A DNA stretch of 64,000 bases. Origin: Roseiarcus sp036488815. Its GTDB lineage: Bacteria > Pseudomonadota > Alphaproteobacteria > Rhizobiales > Beijerinckiaceae. Shown piece by piece: positions 7,033 through 15,910 of this stretch. The first letter of the stretch is position 1. The number at the start of each line of letters is the position of its first letter. The stretch is taken from positions 62,001 to 126,000 of the forward strand of contig DASXGX010000118.1 in NCBI GenBank assembly GCA_036488815.1, in the 5' to 3' direction. The translations under genes and the position numbers were made by a program. Below the pieces are notes generated by a model. The model was not told where the DNA came from. It was given only the letters and a program-made list of their open reading frames with translations, and did not search any database.

Positions 7033-7827
7033 ATGTCGATTGCTCGACAAATTACACCGCAATTGCCGTCGCTTCGCCGCTTCGCGCGCTTAATCGCGGG
7101 TTCGCAGGCCAGCGGCGACGCACACGTCGCGGCGACCCTCGAGGCGCTGATCGCCGATCCCGAGGCGTTTCCGAAGGATATGCCGCACCGGCAGGCCCTT
7201 TATCAGGTCTTCCTCAAGCTCTGGAGTTCCGCCGACCCCGACGCGAAGGGCGCCGCGCGCCCTGTCCTGCCCGGTCCGGAGCGCAACCTCAACGCGATTA
7301 CGCCACTGGCGCGCCAAGCGTTCCTGCTGCGGACCGTCGAAGGCTTCACGTTCGACGAAGTCGCCGGGATTCTGAATATGCCCTCGGAAACGCTCGACGC
7401 CCTGCTCGAGCAGGCTGGCCGCGAGATCGCCGAACAAGTCGCCACCGATGTTCTCATCATCGAGGACGAGCCGATCATCGCCCTCGACATCGAGGCGATG
7501 GTGCAGGATCTCGGCCATACGGTGTCTGGCGTTGCGCGGACCCATAAGGAAGCGATCGAGAGCGTGAATCAGCGCCAGCCTGGCCTCGTGCTCGCCGACA
7601 TCCATCTCGCCGACGGCAGCTCCGGCCTCGACGCCGTGAACGAAATCCTGAATTCCATCAACCTGCCGGTGATCTTCATCACGGCCTACCCCGAGCGATT
7701 GCTGACAGGGGAGAAGCCGGAGCCGGCGTTCCTGATCACCAAACCCTTTCAGGCCGACACGGTCCGGGCTACGATCAGCCAAGCGCTGTTTTTTGATCGC
7801 CGCGCCGGCCGGCGCACCGTCCATTAG
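7033..7827 (+). CDS. phyR: PhyR, anti-anti-sigma response regulator of the general stress response
   Basis: A 264-residue protein with an N-terminal ECF-sigma-like domain (about residues 1-135: LPSLRRFARLIAGSQASGD at the start, RTVEGFTFDEVAGILNMP in region 4) and a C-terminal receiver. The receiver has the acid pair in IIEDEP (Glu144, Asp145), phospho-acceptor Asp189 in LADIHLADGSSG, FITAYPE and ITKPF. On phosphorylation the sigma-like domain mimics EcfG and sequesters NepR. The ATG at 7033 gives the usual family length of about 265; an upstream in-frame start at 6946 would add 29 non-homologous residues. Divergent from nepR-ecfG. Confidence 0.95.
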   Translation: MSIARQITPQLPSLRRFARLIAGSQASGDAHVAATLEALIADPEAFPKDMPHRQALYQVFLKLWSSADPDAKGAARPVLPGPERNLNAITPLARQAFLLRTVEGFTFDEVAGILNMPSETLDALLEQAGREIAEQVATDVLIIEDEPIIALDIEAMVQDLGHTVSGVARTHKEAIESVNQRQPGLVLADIHLADGSSGLDAVNEILNSINLPVIFITAYPERLLTGEKPEPAFLITKPFQADTVRATISQALFFDRRAGRRTVH

Positions 7828-7849
7828 GCGCGCGCTGGGTCGGCTGAAT

Positions 7850-8218
7850 TCAGCGCTCGTCCGAAGGCGTCGCTTCGGCGATGGCGATGGCGTGGGACGC
7901 GTTGCGGTTCAAGACGACAGCCCGCGTCGGCGTAACGGTTCGCTCGAGCGTTCGCTGGGCCTCTCGGCTGGCGGCCTTTGGCATAGGGCAGAGGGCGGCT
8001 CCGTTGGCCGCGGCAAGATCGAGGTCGGAGGCAAGATCGGGGTTGGTCGTGCGGAAGCCCATCGGCGAAGGTGAATCTCGCAGGGCGGCCTGCGCCCGTT
8101 GCAGAGGCTGTGCGCACATGTGGCTCTCGCCGCTCGCCTCGATCGCCGCGAAGCACCCGACCGCCACCGCGCCGACCGCGAGTGCGCGCCAATGAATGCT
8201 CATCCGGGCTTCGCTCAT
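7850..8218 (-). CDS. small secreted or membrane-anchored protein of unknown function
   Basis: A 122-residue protein that I do not recognise. After a short start it has a hydrophobic segment (WRALAVGAVAVGCFAAIEASG) that can serve as signal peptide or anchor, then a polar region with two cysteines and many Ala, Arg and Pro. The ATG at 8218 has GGAG about 10 bases upstream; a second ATG at 8203 is possible. It is convergent with phyR (22 bases between stops) and divergent from the CHASE3 kinase gene. Codon use is like its neighbours. It is probably real because of the signal-like segment and ribosome site, but there is no family evidence. Confidence 0.5.
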   Translation of the reverse strand: MSEARMSIHWRALAVGAVAVGCFAAIEASGESHMCAQPLQRAQAALRDSPSPMGFRTTNPDLASDLDLAAANGAALCPMPKAASREAQRTLERTVTPTRAVVLNRNASHAIAIAEATPSDER

Positions 8219-8456
8219 AGCAGGTCTCCGTTCGTGGCCTGCAGCGTCCGCCGCAGGGTCGCCGGCGCTGGTCGCCGGGGGCTGCGAAACCCTTCGACAA
8301 CGTGCGTATGGGGCGAACTTCCGAGCGACAACTTTGTTCCCCTGCCAGAAAGCTGTACCCCCAATTTGGGCGACCCGGTCGCGCATCCGATGCGCGCGGC
8401 GGCTCGCCCGGTTTCCGGAGTCGAGGCGCGTTCGCAACAGTGCACTGGAGATCACG

Positions 8457-9953
8457 ATGGCGGCCTCGCGCATCGCTTTCCTTAGGGGCACGGTGCTTCT
8501 CCTGACGGCTGCGGTCGCCGCGCTCGTTCTGATCGTCGCCGTTTCGGTCAGGCTGACGCTGAGGACCGAGGAGAATTTCGAGGAAACGCAGAAGGCGCGC
8601 GCGGTCCGGACGGCGGCCGTCGATCTCCTGTCCTTGATGCAGGACGCCGAGATCGGCGAGCGCGGCTATTTGCTGTCCCGCGACGAGGCCTATTTGACGC
8701 CTTACGCGAGCGCGCAAGCTCACTTCCAGGAGCGTCTCGCCGCGCTTATCGCGGCCGTCGCCAAGGCGCCCGAGCTGACCGGATCGATCAACGGCTTCGC
8801 CGATCTGCTTCGCGCCAGGATGGCCGACGCGAAAACGACGATCGATCTGACGCGACGCGGCCAATATGAAGCCGCCGAGGCGAACTTCGACAGCGACCGC
8901 GGCAAGGCTTTGATGGACCGCGCCCGCGCCGATTTCGACCGCATCGTCTCCCGCTCGGAGGACGATCTGCAGGCGAGCATTGCCGTAGAGAGGGCGAACG
9001 TTCGCCTGCTCACCCGTGTGACGATCCTCAGTGCAGCGGCCATTCTCGCAATGGCCGGCGTCGCCGTCGTGACCATCATGCGCCACACCGGCCAGTTGAT
9101 GGACGCCCGCTCCGAACTCGAGGCGCTCAATCGCGATCTCGAAGAGCGCGTGCGAATACGCACCGACGCGCTCGCAAAGGCCAACGCCGAGATCCAGCGC
9201 TTCGCCTATGTGGTGACGCACGATCTGCGCTCGCCGCTGGTCAACATCATGGGTTTCACGAGCGAGCTCGAAGCGAGCTTGAAGCCCATCGAAGCGCTGG
9301 TTCGGGCGGAGCGATCGCCGAACGAGGCGGTCCGCGCCGAGGGCGAGCAGGCCTTGCAGGTCATCGCGCCGGAAGCGATCGGCTTCATCCGCACTTCGAC
9401 CGACAAAATGGATCGATTGGTCAAAGCGATTCTGAAAATCTCACGCGAAGGGGCGCGCGCCTTGCGGCCGGAGACGATCGATCTCGAAGCGATTCTGGTC
9501 AGCGCCGCCGGCGCGGCGCGGCGCCAAGCGGCGCTCGACGGCGGATCCGTCGATGTCGCCTGTCTCGTCGGGCAGATCGTCACCGACCGGCTTTCCCTCG
9601 AGCAGATCATCGCCAACCTCGTCGACAACGCGCTCAAGTACCGCGCCCTCGACCGTCCGCCGCGGCTTGAAATTCGCGCGCGGCGATTGCCTTCGCGCCA
9701 CGTCGCAATCGTCGTCAAGGACAACGGCCGCGGCATCGCCGAGGACGATTGCGAACGGATCTTCGACCTTTTCCGGCGCTCCGGCCCGCAAAACGTGCCG
9801 GGCGAAGGAATCGGACTTGCCCATGTGCGAACCATGGTGCGCAATCTGGGCGGCGAAATCGGGGTGCAGTCGCAGTTGGGAGGCGGCAGCACGTTCACCG
9901 TGATGTTGCCGCCCGAGCTTCGATCGGACGGAGGAACCACGCATGACGCCTGA
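8457..9953 (+). CDS. CHASE3-domain sensor histidine kinase
   Basis: A 498-residue membrane kinase. Membrane segment 1 is at about 9-31, a CHASE3-like periplasmic helical domain at about 35-180 (with DAEIGERGYLLSRDEAYL), membrane segment 2 at about 187-208. A coiled coil leads to a HisKA domain with VTHDLRSPLVNIMGF (His255). The ATPase domain has an N box (NLVDNALKYR), G1 (DNGRGIAEDD) and a GEGIGLAHVRTMV box, so it looks active. The ATG at 8457 is preceded by GGAG at 6 bases. Layout and neighbours resemble phytochrome-type kinases that pair with a small receiver protein. The next gene, a lone receiver, overlaps by 11 bases. Confidence 0.88.
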   Translation: MAASRIAFLRGTVLLLTAAVAALVLIVAVSVRLTLRTEENFEETQKARAVRTAAVDLLSLMQDAEIGERGYLLSRDEAYLTPYASAQAHFQERLAALIAAVAKAPELTGSINGFADLLRARMADAKTTIDLTRRGQYEAAEANFDSDRGKALMDRARADFDRIVSRSEDDLQASIAVERANVRLLTRVTILSAAAILAMAGVAVVTIMRHTGQLMDARSELEALNRDLEERVRIRTDALAKANAEIQRFAYVVTHDLRSPLVNIMGFTSELEASLKPIEALVRAERSPNEAVRAEGEQALQVIAPEAIGFIRTSTDKMDRLVKAILKISREGARALRPETIDLEAILVSAAGAARRQAALDGGSVDVACLVGQIVTDRLSLEQIIANLVDNALKYRALDRPPRLEIRARRLPSRHVAIVVKDNGRGIAEDDCERIFDLFRRSGPQNVPGEGIGLAHVRTMVRNLGGEIGVQSQLGGGSTFTVMLPPELRSDGGTTHDA

Positions 9954-10389
9954 TGGAAATTCCGTTTCTATCGTGATGATCGAGGACGACGAAGGACACG
10001 CTCGCCTCATCGAACGGAACATCCGCCGCGCCGGCATTCAAAGCCCCGTTCTGCAATTTCGGACCGGCGCCGCCGCGCTCGACTACCTCCTCGGCGAGGA
10101 CGGCTCCGGGCATGTCAATACCGGCCGCAGCCAGTTGATTCTGCTCGATCTCAATCTGCCCGACATGAGCGGCGTGACAATTCTTCAGCGTCTCAAGACG
10201 AATGCGCGCACGCGGCGTTCGCCTGTCGTCGTCTTGACGACGACCGACGAAGATAGTGAGATACGCCGGTGCTACGACATCGGCGCGAATGTGTACATAA
10301 CGAAGCCTGTGGAATACGAAAGCTTCGCCAACGCGATCCGCCAACTCGGTCTGTTTTTCACAGTCATGGAGGTGCCCGAAGCGTCGTGA
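9943..10389 (+). CDS. single-domain response regulator (Rcp1-like)
   Basis: A 148-residue receiver with no output domain. It has the acidic pair in MIEDDEGH, phospho-acceptor Asp69 in LILLDLNLPDMSG, the conserved Thr region VVLTTTDE and Lys in YITKPVEY. Length and the insertion before the phosphorylation site resemble Rcp1-type receivers that accept phosphate from CHASE3 or phytochrome kinases. It overlaps the upstream kinase by 11 bases and the downstream receiver-kinase by GTGA, so the three proteins probably form one relay. Confidence 0.88.
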   Translation: MTPDGNSVSIVMIEDDEGHARLIERNIRRAGIQSPVLQFRTGAAALDYLLGEDGSGHVNTGRSQLILLDLNLPDMSGVTILQRLKTNARTRRSPVVVLTTTDEDSEIRRCYDIGANVYITKPVEYESFANAIRQLGLFFTVMEVPEAS

Positions 10390-11459
10390 CCGTGAGCCCC
10401 GAAACCGTCGCGGCGCCCTCCGGCGCGGCGAACGTCGTTCTTTATATCGACGACGACCCGATCATTGCGCGATTGGCCGAACGGCTTCTCGGCCGGCATG
10501 GCTATAGCGTCGAGCACGCGGTCGGTCGCGAGGCGGGGCTCGCCCGCGTCGAGCGGGGCGGCGTCGATGCGATCATCCTCGACCACGACCTCGGAACATC
10601 CTCAGGGATGGAAATGCTGGCCGCGTTGAAGGAGAGATCCGAAGCGCCGCCGGTCGTCTACGTCACCGCCTCCTCCGAGCTTTCGGTCGCCGTGGAGGCA
10701 TTGAAGGCCGGCGCGACGGACTACGTCCAGAAGACTGTCGGGGCCGATTTCGAATATCTCCTTTTGGCCGCGCTCGATCAGTCGATTCACAAAGCGCGCT
10801 TCACCCACGAGAAGCAGCGGGCCGAACGTGAAGTGCGCGAAGCGAGGGATCGCGCCGTCGCACTGCTGGAAGAGGTGAATCACCGCATCGCCAACAGCCT
10901 CGCGCTGGTCGTCTCGCTCGTTCGGATGCAGGCGTCGGCGTTGCACGACCCCGCGGCGAAGACGGTGCTGGCGGAGACGCAAGCGCGCATAACGGCGATC
11001 GCCAGCTTGCACCGCTCGCTCTACACTTCCGAGGACGTCCGCAACGTCAACCTCTCGCCTTACCTCGGATCGCTGGTGGACGAGTTGCGCCAGTCGATCG
11101 CCTCGGAGCCGCGGCACGTCACTGTAACTTTCGCCGCGCCGCACGCCCGCATCCACACGGACAAGGCCATTTCGATTGGCATGATCCTGACCGAACTGAT
11201 CACCAACGCCGTCAAATACGCTTATCCCCACGGCGTCGGCGAGGTGCGGGCCAGTCTCGCGCCGCATCCCCAGGGCGGCATGACGCTCAGCGTCGACGAC
11301 GACGGCGTCGGCATCCAGCACGGCGCCGCGAAGGGCGCGGGCCTCGGGGGCCGTATCGTGAGCGCAATGGCGCGCACGCTCGACAGCGACCTCGTTTATG
11401 AGGCGGACGGCCCCGGCACCCACGCTCGCCTCCATCTGAAACCAGAGCTCTTCGCCTGA
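10386..11459 (+). CDS. receiver-HisKA_2 hybrid histidine kinase
   Basis: A 357-residue soluble protein starting at GTG 10386, which overlaps the preceding stop (GTGA). An N-terminal receiver (about 17-135) has YIDDDP, phospho-acceptor Asp66 in IILDHDLG and the Thr/Lys equivalents VTASSE and YVQKTV. A coiled segment leads to a HisKA_2 helix with EEVNHRIANSLALVVSLVRMQ. The ATPase has intact boxes TELITNAVKYAYP, DDDGVGIQ and AGLGGRIV. Such receiver-first HWE/HisKA_2 kinases often act in stress response networks. Input is probably the CHASE3 kinase two genes upstream; the output could be PhyR, but this is inference. Confidence 0.85.
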   Translation: MTVSPETVAAPSGAANVVLYIDDDPIIARLAERLLGRHGYSVEHAVGREAGLARVERGGVDAIILDHDLGTSSGMEMLAALKERSEAPPVVYVTASSELSVAVEALKAGATDYVQKTVGADFEYLLLAALDQSIHKARFTHEKQRAEREVREARDRAVALLEEVNHRIANSLALVVSLVRMQASALHDPAAKTVLAETQARITAIASLHRSLYTSEDVRNVNLSPYLGSLVDELRQSIASEPRHVTVTFAAPHARIHTDKAISIGMILTELITNAVKYAYPHGVGEVRASLAPHPQGGMTLSVDDDGVGIQHGAAKGAGLGGRIVSAMARTLDSDLVYEADGPGTHARLHLKPELFA

Positions 11460-11498
11460 ATTCGCGCAGAGCGCCTGGATTTAGCCTTTCGTGGCGAG

Positions 11499-11523
11499 GG
11501 AACTCCGATCAAGCGACGACGTT
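11499..11523 (+). promoter_or_regulatory. EcfG-type promoter upstream of the zinc-ribbon peptidase gene
   Basis: GGAAC (11499-11503), 16 bases, CGTT (11520-11523): an exact match to the EcfG consensus. It lies 120 bases before the ATG at 11643, in an intergenic stretch with no other recognisable signal. It suggests that the peptidase gene, and possibly metY and the hydrolase after it, are read under general stress. Confidence 0.65.
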
Positions 11524-11642
11524 GACCTGGGCGGCCTGACGCGCGGGCGCTTCCCTGCGCGAAGGGCGGCGAATCGCCGGATGAGGGCCTTCAGATCCTC
11601 ACGCTCGCCTTCTCTTTCGACGTGCCCGAACGCGAGGTCGCA

Positions 11643-12716
11643 ATGAAGCTTTTCAAATGCCAGGCCTGCGGCAACGTCGTGCATTTCGAAAATACGCTGT
11701 GCGTCGAATGCGGGGCGAGGCTCGGTTACGTCCCCGACCGGTTCACGATGTCGACGTTGACGCGCGCCGGCGACGTCTGGGCTGCGGCCGCCGATCCGAC
11801 GCGAACGTTTCGCTTGTGCGCCAACGCCGAGACGGGCGCCTGCAATTGGGTGAGGCCGGCGAGCGACGAAACGGGTCTGTGTCGCGCGTGCCGGCACAAT
11901 CGAACCTTGCCCGACCTCAGCGTGGAATCGAACGTGGTCGCCTGGCGCAAGATCGAGCTCGCCAAGCGCCATCTCTTCTATTCCCTCACTCGGCTGCGTC
12001 TCCCGTTGCCGCTCAAGCGCGAGGGCGGGGCGGACGGGCTCGCCTTCGATTTCCTTTCCGGCGCCGCGACGGGCGGCGGCGCTGTGACGACCGGCCACGA
12101 CAATGGACTGATCACGCTCGACATCGCAGAAGCGGACGACGCCCAGCGCGAAGCCCGGCGCACGGCGATGCGCGAGCCCTACCGCACTTTGCTCGGCCAT
12201 TTCCGGCACGAGATCGGCCATTTCTATTGGGACCATCTGGTGCGCGACGGCGGCAAGCTCGATGCGTTTCGCGCGATGTTCGGCGACGAACGCGCCGACT
12301 ATCAGGCGGCGCTTCAGGCGCACTACCAGAACGGTCCGCCGGCCGACTGGGCGACGCGCTGCATCAGCGCTTACGCCTCGACTCATCCTTGGGAGGACTT
12401 CGCGGAGACGTTTGCGCACTATCTTCACATCATCGACGCGGTGGAGACGGCGCAGTCGTTCGGCCTCAGCCTCTCGCCTCGCGGCCAGGCGCTGCAGACG
12501 CAGGTTGATTTCGACCCTTACCAGGGTGTGGCGTTCGATCAGATCGTGCCCGCCTTCGTTGCGATCACGGTGGCGGTCAACAGTCTCAACCGCAGTCTCG
12601 GGCAAGCGGACATCTATCCGTTCGTCCTTTCGGCGACGGTCGTCGACAAGCTCGCCTTCGTCCATGCGCTGGCGCATCCCGACGAGACGGCGTTGACCTC
12701 GCAAGGAGGATCGTGA
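11643..12716 (+). CDS. zinc-ribbon putative metallopeptidase
   Basis: A 357-residue protein. The N-terminus has a zinc ribbon (Cys6, Cys9, Cys20, Cys23) and a second group of cysteines (59, 67, 80, 83). In the centre HFRHEIGHFYWD contains the HExxH zinc-peptidase motif (His189, Glu190, His193), and HPWEDFAETFAHYLHI further on could supply the third ligand (Glu). This is the pattern of a family usually annotated as putative zinc-binding metallopeptidase with zinc ribbon; no substrate is known. The ATG at 11643 has GAGG upstream. Cytoplasmic by lack of a signal peptide. Preceded by an EcfG-type promoter and followed by metY after 30 bases. Confidence 0.85.
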   Translation: MKLFKCQACGNVVHFENTLCVECGARLGYVPDRFTMSTLTRAGDVWAAAADPTRTFRLCANAETGACNWVRPASDETGLCRACRHNRTLPDLSVESNVVAWRKIELAKRHLFYSLTRLRLPLPLKREGGADGLAFDFLSGAATGGGAVTTGHDNGLITLDIAEADDAQREARRTAMREPYRTLLGHFRHEIGHFYWDHLVRDGGKLDAFRAMFGDERADYQAALQAHYQNGPPADWATRCISAYASTHPWEDFAETFAHYLHIIDAVETAQSFGLSLSPRGQALQTQVDFDPYQGVAFDQIVPAFVAITVAVNSLNRSLGQADIYPFVLSATVVDKLAFVHALAHPDETALTSQGGS

Positions 12717-12746
12717 TCATCTCGGCGCCAGCAAGCCGAGAACGCC

Positions 12747-14042
12747 ATGTCCGCGCCCCGTCCGCCCGCCTTCGACACGCTGAGCCTGCACGCCGGGCAG
12801 CGTCCCGACCCGGCGACGGGAGCGCGCGCGACGCCGATCTACGAGACGACCTCTTACGTCTTTCGCGACGCCGACCAGGCCGCCGCGCTGTTCAATCTGG
12901 AAACCGCCGGTCACCTCTATTCCCGCATCTCGAACCCGACGACCGCCGTGCTCGAGGAGCGCATCGCCGCGCTCGAGGGCGGGGTGGGGGCTGTCGCCAC
13001 CGCGAGCGGCATGGCGGCGCTGCATCTGGCGGTGGCGACCCTCGCCGGCGCTGGCGATCACATCGTCGCCTCGGCCTCCCTCTATGGCGGCACGATCAAT
13101 CTCCTAACCCAGACGCTGCCGCGCTTCGGCATTCGCACGACGCTCGTCAAGCCGCGCGACCTGGAGGGCTTCGCCGCCGCGATCCGCCCGGAAACGCGGC
13201 TCGTGATCGGCGAAACGATCGGCAATCCGGGCCTCGAAGTGCTCGACATTCCCGCTGTGGCCCGCATCGCTCATGCAGCGGGCGCGCCGCTCCTGATCGA
13301 CAACACCTTCGCCACGCCCTACCTCAGCCGGCCGATCGAGCAGGGCGCGGACATCGTCATGCACTCGCTGACGAAGTGGATCGGCGGCCATGGTCTCGTG
13401 ATCGGCGGCGCCCTCGTCGACGCGGGCCGGTTCGACTGGGTCGCCGCTGGACGCCATGCGACGATGATCGAGCCTTGCGCCGCCTACCACGGCCTCGTCT
13501 TCGCCGAGCACTTCGGTCCCGCCGCCTTCGTCATGCGGGCGCGCACCGAGGGCTTACGCGATTTCGGGGCGTGCCTTTCGCCGCACAATGCGGCGCGCCT
13601 CCTGACCGGGGTCGAGACGCTGTCGCTGCGGATGCAGCGGCATATGGAGAACACCCGCGCGGTGCTCGAGGCGCTCGGCGCCAATGAGGCGGTGAGCTGG
13701 GTCGCCCACCCCTCCCTGCCGAGCCATCCCGATCATGCGCTGGCGGCGCGTCTCATGCCGCGCGGCGCCGGCTCGATCGTCAGCTTCGGCGTCAGGGGCG
13801 GGCGCGCCGCCGGCCGCAAGTTCATCGAGGCGTTACGGCTGGCGAGCCATCTCGCCAATGTCGGCGACGCGAAGACGCTGGTCATTCACCCCGCGAGCAC
13901 CACCCATCAGCAGATGACGGCCGAACAGCTCGCGGCCGCCGGCGTCGGCGAGGACATGGTGCGTCTGTCGGTCGGCCTCGAGGGGGTCGAGGACATCGTC
14001 GCCGATCTCGAACAGGCGCTGCGCGCGTCGCAGAAGGCTTGA
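12747..14042 (+). CDS. metY: O-acetylhomoserine sulfhydrylase (aminocarboxypropyltransferase)
   Basis: A 431-residue PLP enzyme of the Cys/Met metabolism family. It makes homocysteine from an activated homoserine and sulfide. Motifs seen: FDTLSLHAGQRPDPATGA at the start, YSRISNPTTAVLEERIAALE, ETIGNPGLEVLDI, DNTFATPYL, and the PLP lysine in HSLTKWIGGHG (Lys210). The C-terminus has the family end VRLSVGLEGVEDIVADLEQAL. The long insertion around residues 225-260 distinguishes MetY-type proteins from cystathionine enzymes. It lies 30 bases after the metallopeptidase gene and 7 before an alpha/beta hydrolase, so it is likely in one operon. O-succinylhomoserine use is possible. Confidence 0.9.
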   Translation: MSAPRPPAFDTLSLHAGQRPDPATGARATPIYETTSYVFRDADQAAALFNLETAGHLYSRISNPTTAVLEERIAALEGGVGAVATASGMAALHLAVATLAGAGDHIVASASLYGGTINLLTQTLPRFGIRTTLVKPRDLEGFAAAIRPETRLVIGETIGNPGLEVLDIPAVARIAHAAGAPLLIDNTFATPYLSRPIEQGADIVMHSLTKWIGGHGLVIGGALVDAGRFDWVAAGRHATMIEPCAAYHGLVFAEHFGPAAFVMRARTEGLRDFGACLSPHNAARLLTGVETLSLRMQRHMENTRAVLEALGANEAVSWVAHPSLPSHPDHALAARLMPRGAGSIVSFGVRGGRAAGRKFIEALRLASHLANVGDAKTLVIHPASTTHQQMTAEQLAAAGVGEDMVRLSVGLEGVEDIVADLEQALRASQKA

Positions 14043-14049
14043 AGTCGCC

Positions 14050-14844
14050 ATGCGCCTCGACGTCGACCAGCGCTCGGTTTTCGCCGCCGGAGACAGCGCG
14101 GGCGAGTCCGGCTTGCCGCTCGCGCTTTTCCTGCATGGGGCCGGCATGGATCACAGCGTCTGGGCCCTGCAGAGCCGTTGGTTCGCCCATCACGGCCGGC
14201 GCGCGCTCGCAGTCGATCTTCCCGGTCATGGCCGCTCGGAGGGGCCGCCCCTGACCGAGATCGGCGCGCTCGCCGATTGGACCGCCCGTGTCATCGAGGC
14301 GGCCGGCGCGAAGAGCGCCGCGCTGGTCGGCCACAGCATGGGGGCGCTCATTGCGCTAGAGTCGGCGGCGCGGCGCCCGCGACTGGCCGCGCGTCTCGTC
14401 TTGGTCGGCGTCTCGGCGACAATGCCTGTTCACCCCGACTTGCTCGCCGCTGCGAAAGCCAATTCGCCTCTCGCCGTCGACATGGTGAGCCTGTGGAGCC
14501 TCGGCGCGGCGGCGACGCTGGGCGGCTCTCCGGCGCCCGGCCTCTGGATGCTCGGCGGCGCCGCGCGCTTATTGGAGAATGCCCCGCCCGGCGTGCTTCA
14601 CGCCGATCTCGCCGCCTGCGACGCCTATCGGAGCGCGGCGGAAGCGGCCCCGAGGATCGCCTGTCCGACGACGCTGGTCTTGGGCGAGCGCGACCTCATG
14701 ACGCCGTCGAAGGGCGGCAGGGCGCTCGCCGCGCTCATCCCGGGCGCGCGCACGGACGTCATTGCCGGCGCGGGACACATGTTGATGATCGAACGGCCGG
14801 CCGCCGTCTTGGAGGCCCTGAAGGCTGCGCTCGCGGCGATGTGA
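14050..14844 (+). CDS. alpha/beta-fold hydrolase
   Basis: A 264-residue cytoplasmic serine hydrolase. It has the oxyanion region LFLHGAGMDHSVW, DLPGHGRSEGPP, the nucleophile elbow LVGHSMGALIAL (Ser96), an acid in LGERDLMTP and the catalytic His in AGAGHMLMIERP. The triad is complete. The substrate cannot be told. The ATG at 14050 follows the metY stop by 7 bases, so the two are co-transcribed; a role in releasing or recycling an acyl group near methionine synthesis is possible but not shown. Confidence 0.85.
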   Translation: MRLDVDQRSVFAAGDSAGESGLPLALFLHGAGMDHSVWALQSRWFAHHGRRALAVDLPGHGRSEGPPLTEIGALADWTARVIEAAGAKSAALVGHSMGALIALESAARRPRLAARLVLVGVSATMPVHPDLLAAAKANSPLAVDMVSLWSLGAAATLGGSPAPGLWMLGGAARLLENAPPGVLHADLAACDAYRSAAEAAPRIACPTTLVLGERDLMTPSKGGRALAALIPGARTDVIAGAGHMLMIERPAAVLEALKAALAAM

Positions 14845-14948
14845 AGCGCGCAGCTCGTGAATTAACACTTCTGTAACCAATTGGCGGGAAAAAATTCGTT
14901 CAGGACTGGGCAAGCGTCGGGCTCTTCAGCCGGCCGCGAGGACGAACG

Positions 14949-15815
14949 TTGAGCACCACAACCTCCACCTATCTCTCGATCTCGCAGAATCTCGCCCGCT
15001 ATCAGCAGGCGACCGCCGACCAGCCGGCGGTCAAGACGGCGAGCCAATATTACGCCGCCAATATCGGCAGCGTAACGTCGATCAGCCAATTCGTCGGCAA
15101 CTACCGCCTGCTGTCCTACGCGCTGGACGCCTACGGGCTCGGTGATCAGGTCAACAACACCGCCCTGGTCACGCAGGTTCTGCAGGGCGGCGTCAGCAGT
15201 TCCAAGAGCCTCGCCAACACGCTGAGCAATCCGAACTGGGCCAAGTTCGCCGCCGCTTTCAACTTCACCGGCGAGGGCGCCTCCTCGATTTCCACGCCCA
15301 CCGCCGTCCAGACTACGACAACCAATTACGTCGAGGAGCAACTGGAGACCCAGGAAGGCCAGCAAGACCCCGGCGTCCAGCTCGCGCTCTATTTTCAGCG
15401 CGTCGCGCCGACGATCTCCAATCCGCTGAGCATTTTGGGCGACACCAATCTGACGGACGTGGTGCAGACGATCTTCAACCTGCCGCCCGATACCGCCGCG
15501 ACCAACGTCAACGCGGAGGCGTCGGAAATCAATCAGCTCATGCCGATGTCCGAATTGCAGAACCCAAAAGAGCTGACGCAGCTCACCGAGCGGTTCACGG
15601 CGATGTACGATCTCGACTACGGAGCGGGCGGGGCGGACGCGAGCTCGCCGCTCATCGTCAATTCGGACGGCAAGAGCTCGACGACAGCCAATGCGGCCTC
15701 GACGATCCTCTCCGGCGTGATCAGCGGCAATAGCAGCGCCACTTCGTCGTCGACAGCGTCCTTGTTCAACAACGTGCTGCTGGCGAGCATGCAGAGCCTC
15801 ACCCTCGGCGGCTGA
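14949..15815 (+). CDS. DUF1217 flagellar-locus protein
   Basis: A 288-residue protein starting at TTG 14949 with GAGG 8 bases upstream. It opens with TTSTYLSISQNLARYQ, then VKTASQYYAANIGSVTSISQFVGNYRLLSYALDAYGLGD, and QDPGVQLALYFQRVAPTISNPLSILGDTNL: the DUF1217 pattern found beside rhizobial flagellar genes. It is rich in Ser, Thr, Asn and Gln and has no signal peptide, like secreted axial flagellar proteins, so export by the flagellar system is possible. It is the first gene of the flagellar region here. No biochemical role is known. Confidence 0.8.
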   Translation: MSTTTSTYLSISQNLARYQQATADQPAVKTASQYYAANIGSVTSISQFVGNYRLLSYALDAYGLGDQVNNTALVTQVLQGGVSSSKSLANTLSNPNWAKFAAAFNFTGEGASSISTPTAVQTTTTNYVEEQLETQEGQQDPGVQLALYFQRVAPTISNPLSILGDTNLTDVVQTIFNLPPDTAATNVNAEASEINQLMPMSELQNPKELTQLTERFTAMYDLDYGAGGADASSPLIVNSDGKSSTTANAASTILSGVISGNSSATSSSTASLFNNVLLASMQSLTLGG

Positions 15816-15910
15816 GACCGCCGCCCGTCCGGCAAGTTTCGAGCAAGCCTCACGCGGTTCTCTTATCGACAGGGCCCGGCGGGCGGGCCGCCGCATCCGG
15901 ATCTATTGTC

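Noticed and set aside
8316..8340. Possible EcfG promoter (GGAAC-N16-AGTT, minus strand) for the small secreted protein
   Set aside because: The first base of the -10 is wrong and the distance to the start (about 98 bases) is not informative; kept only as a remark.
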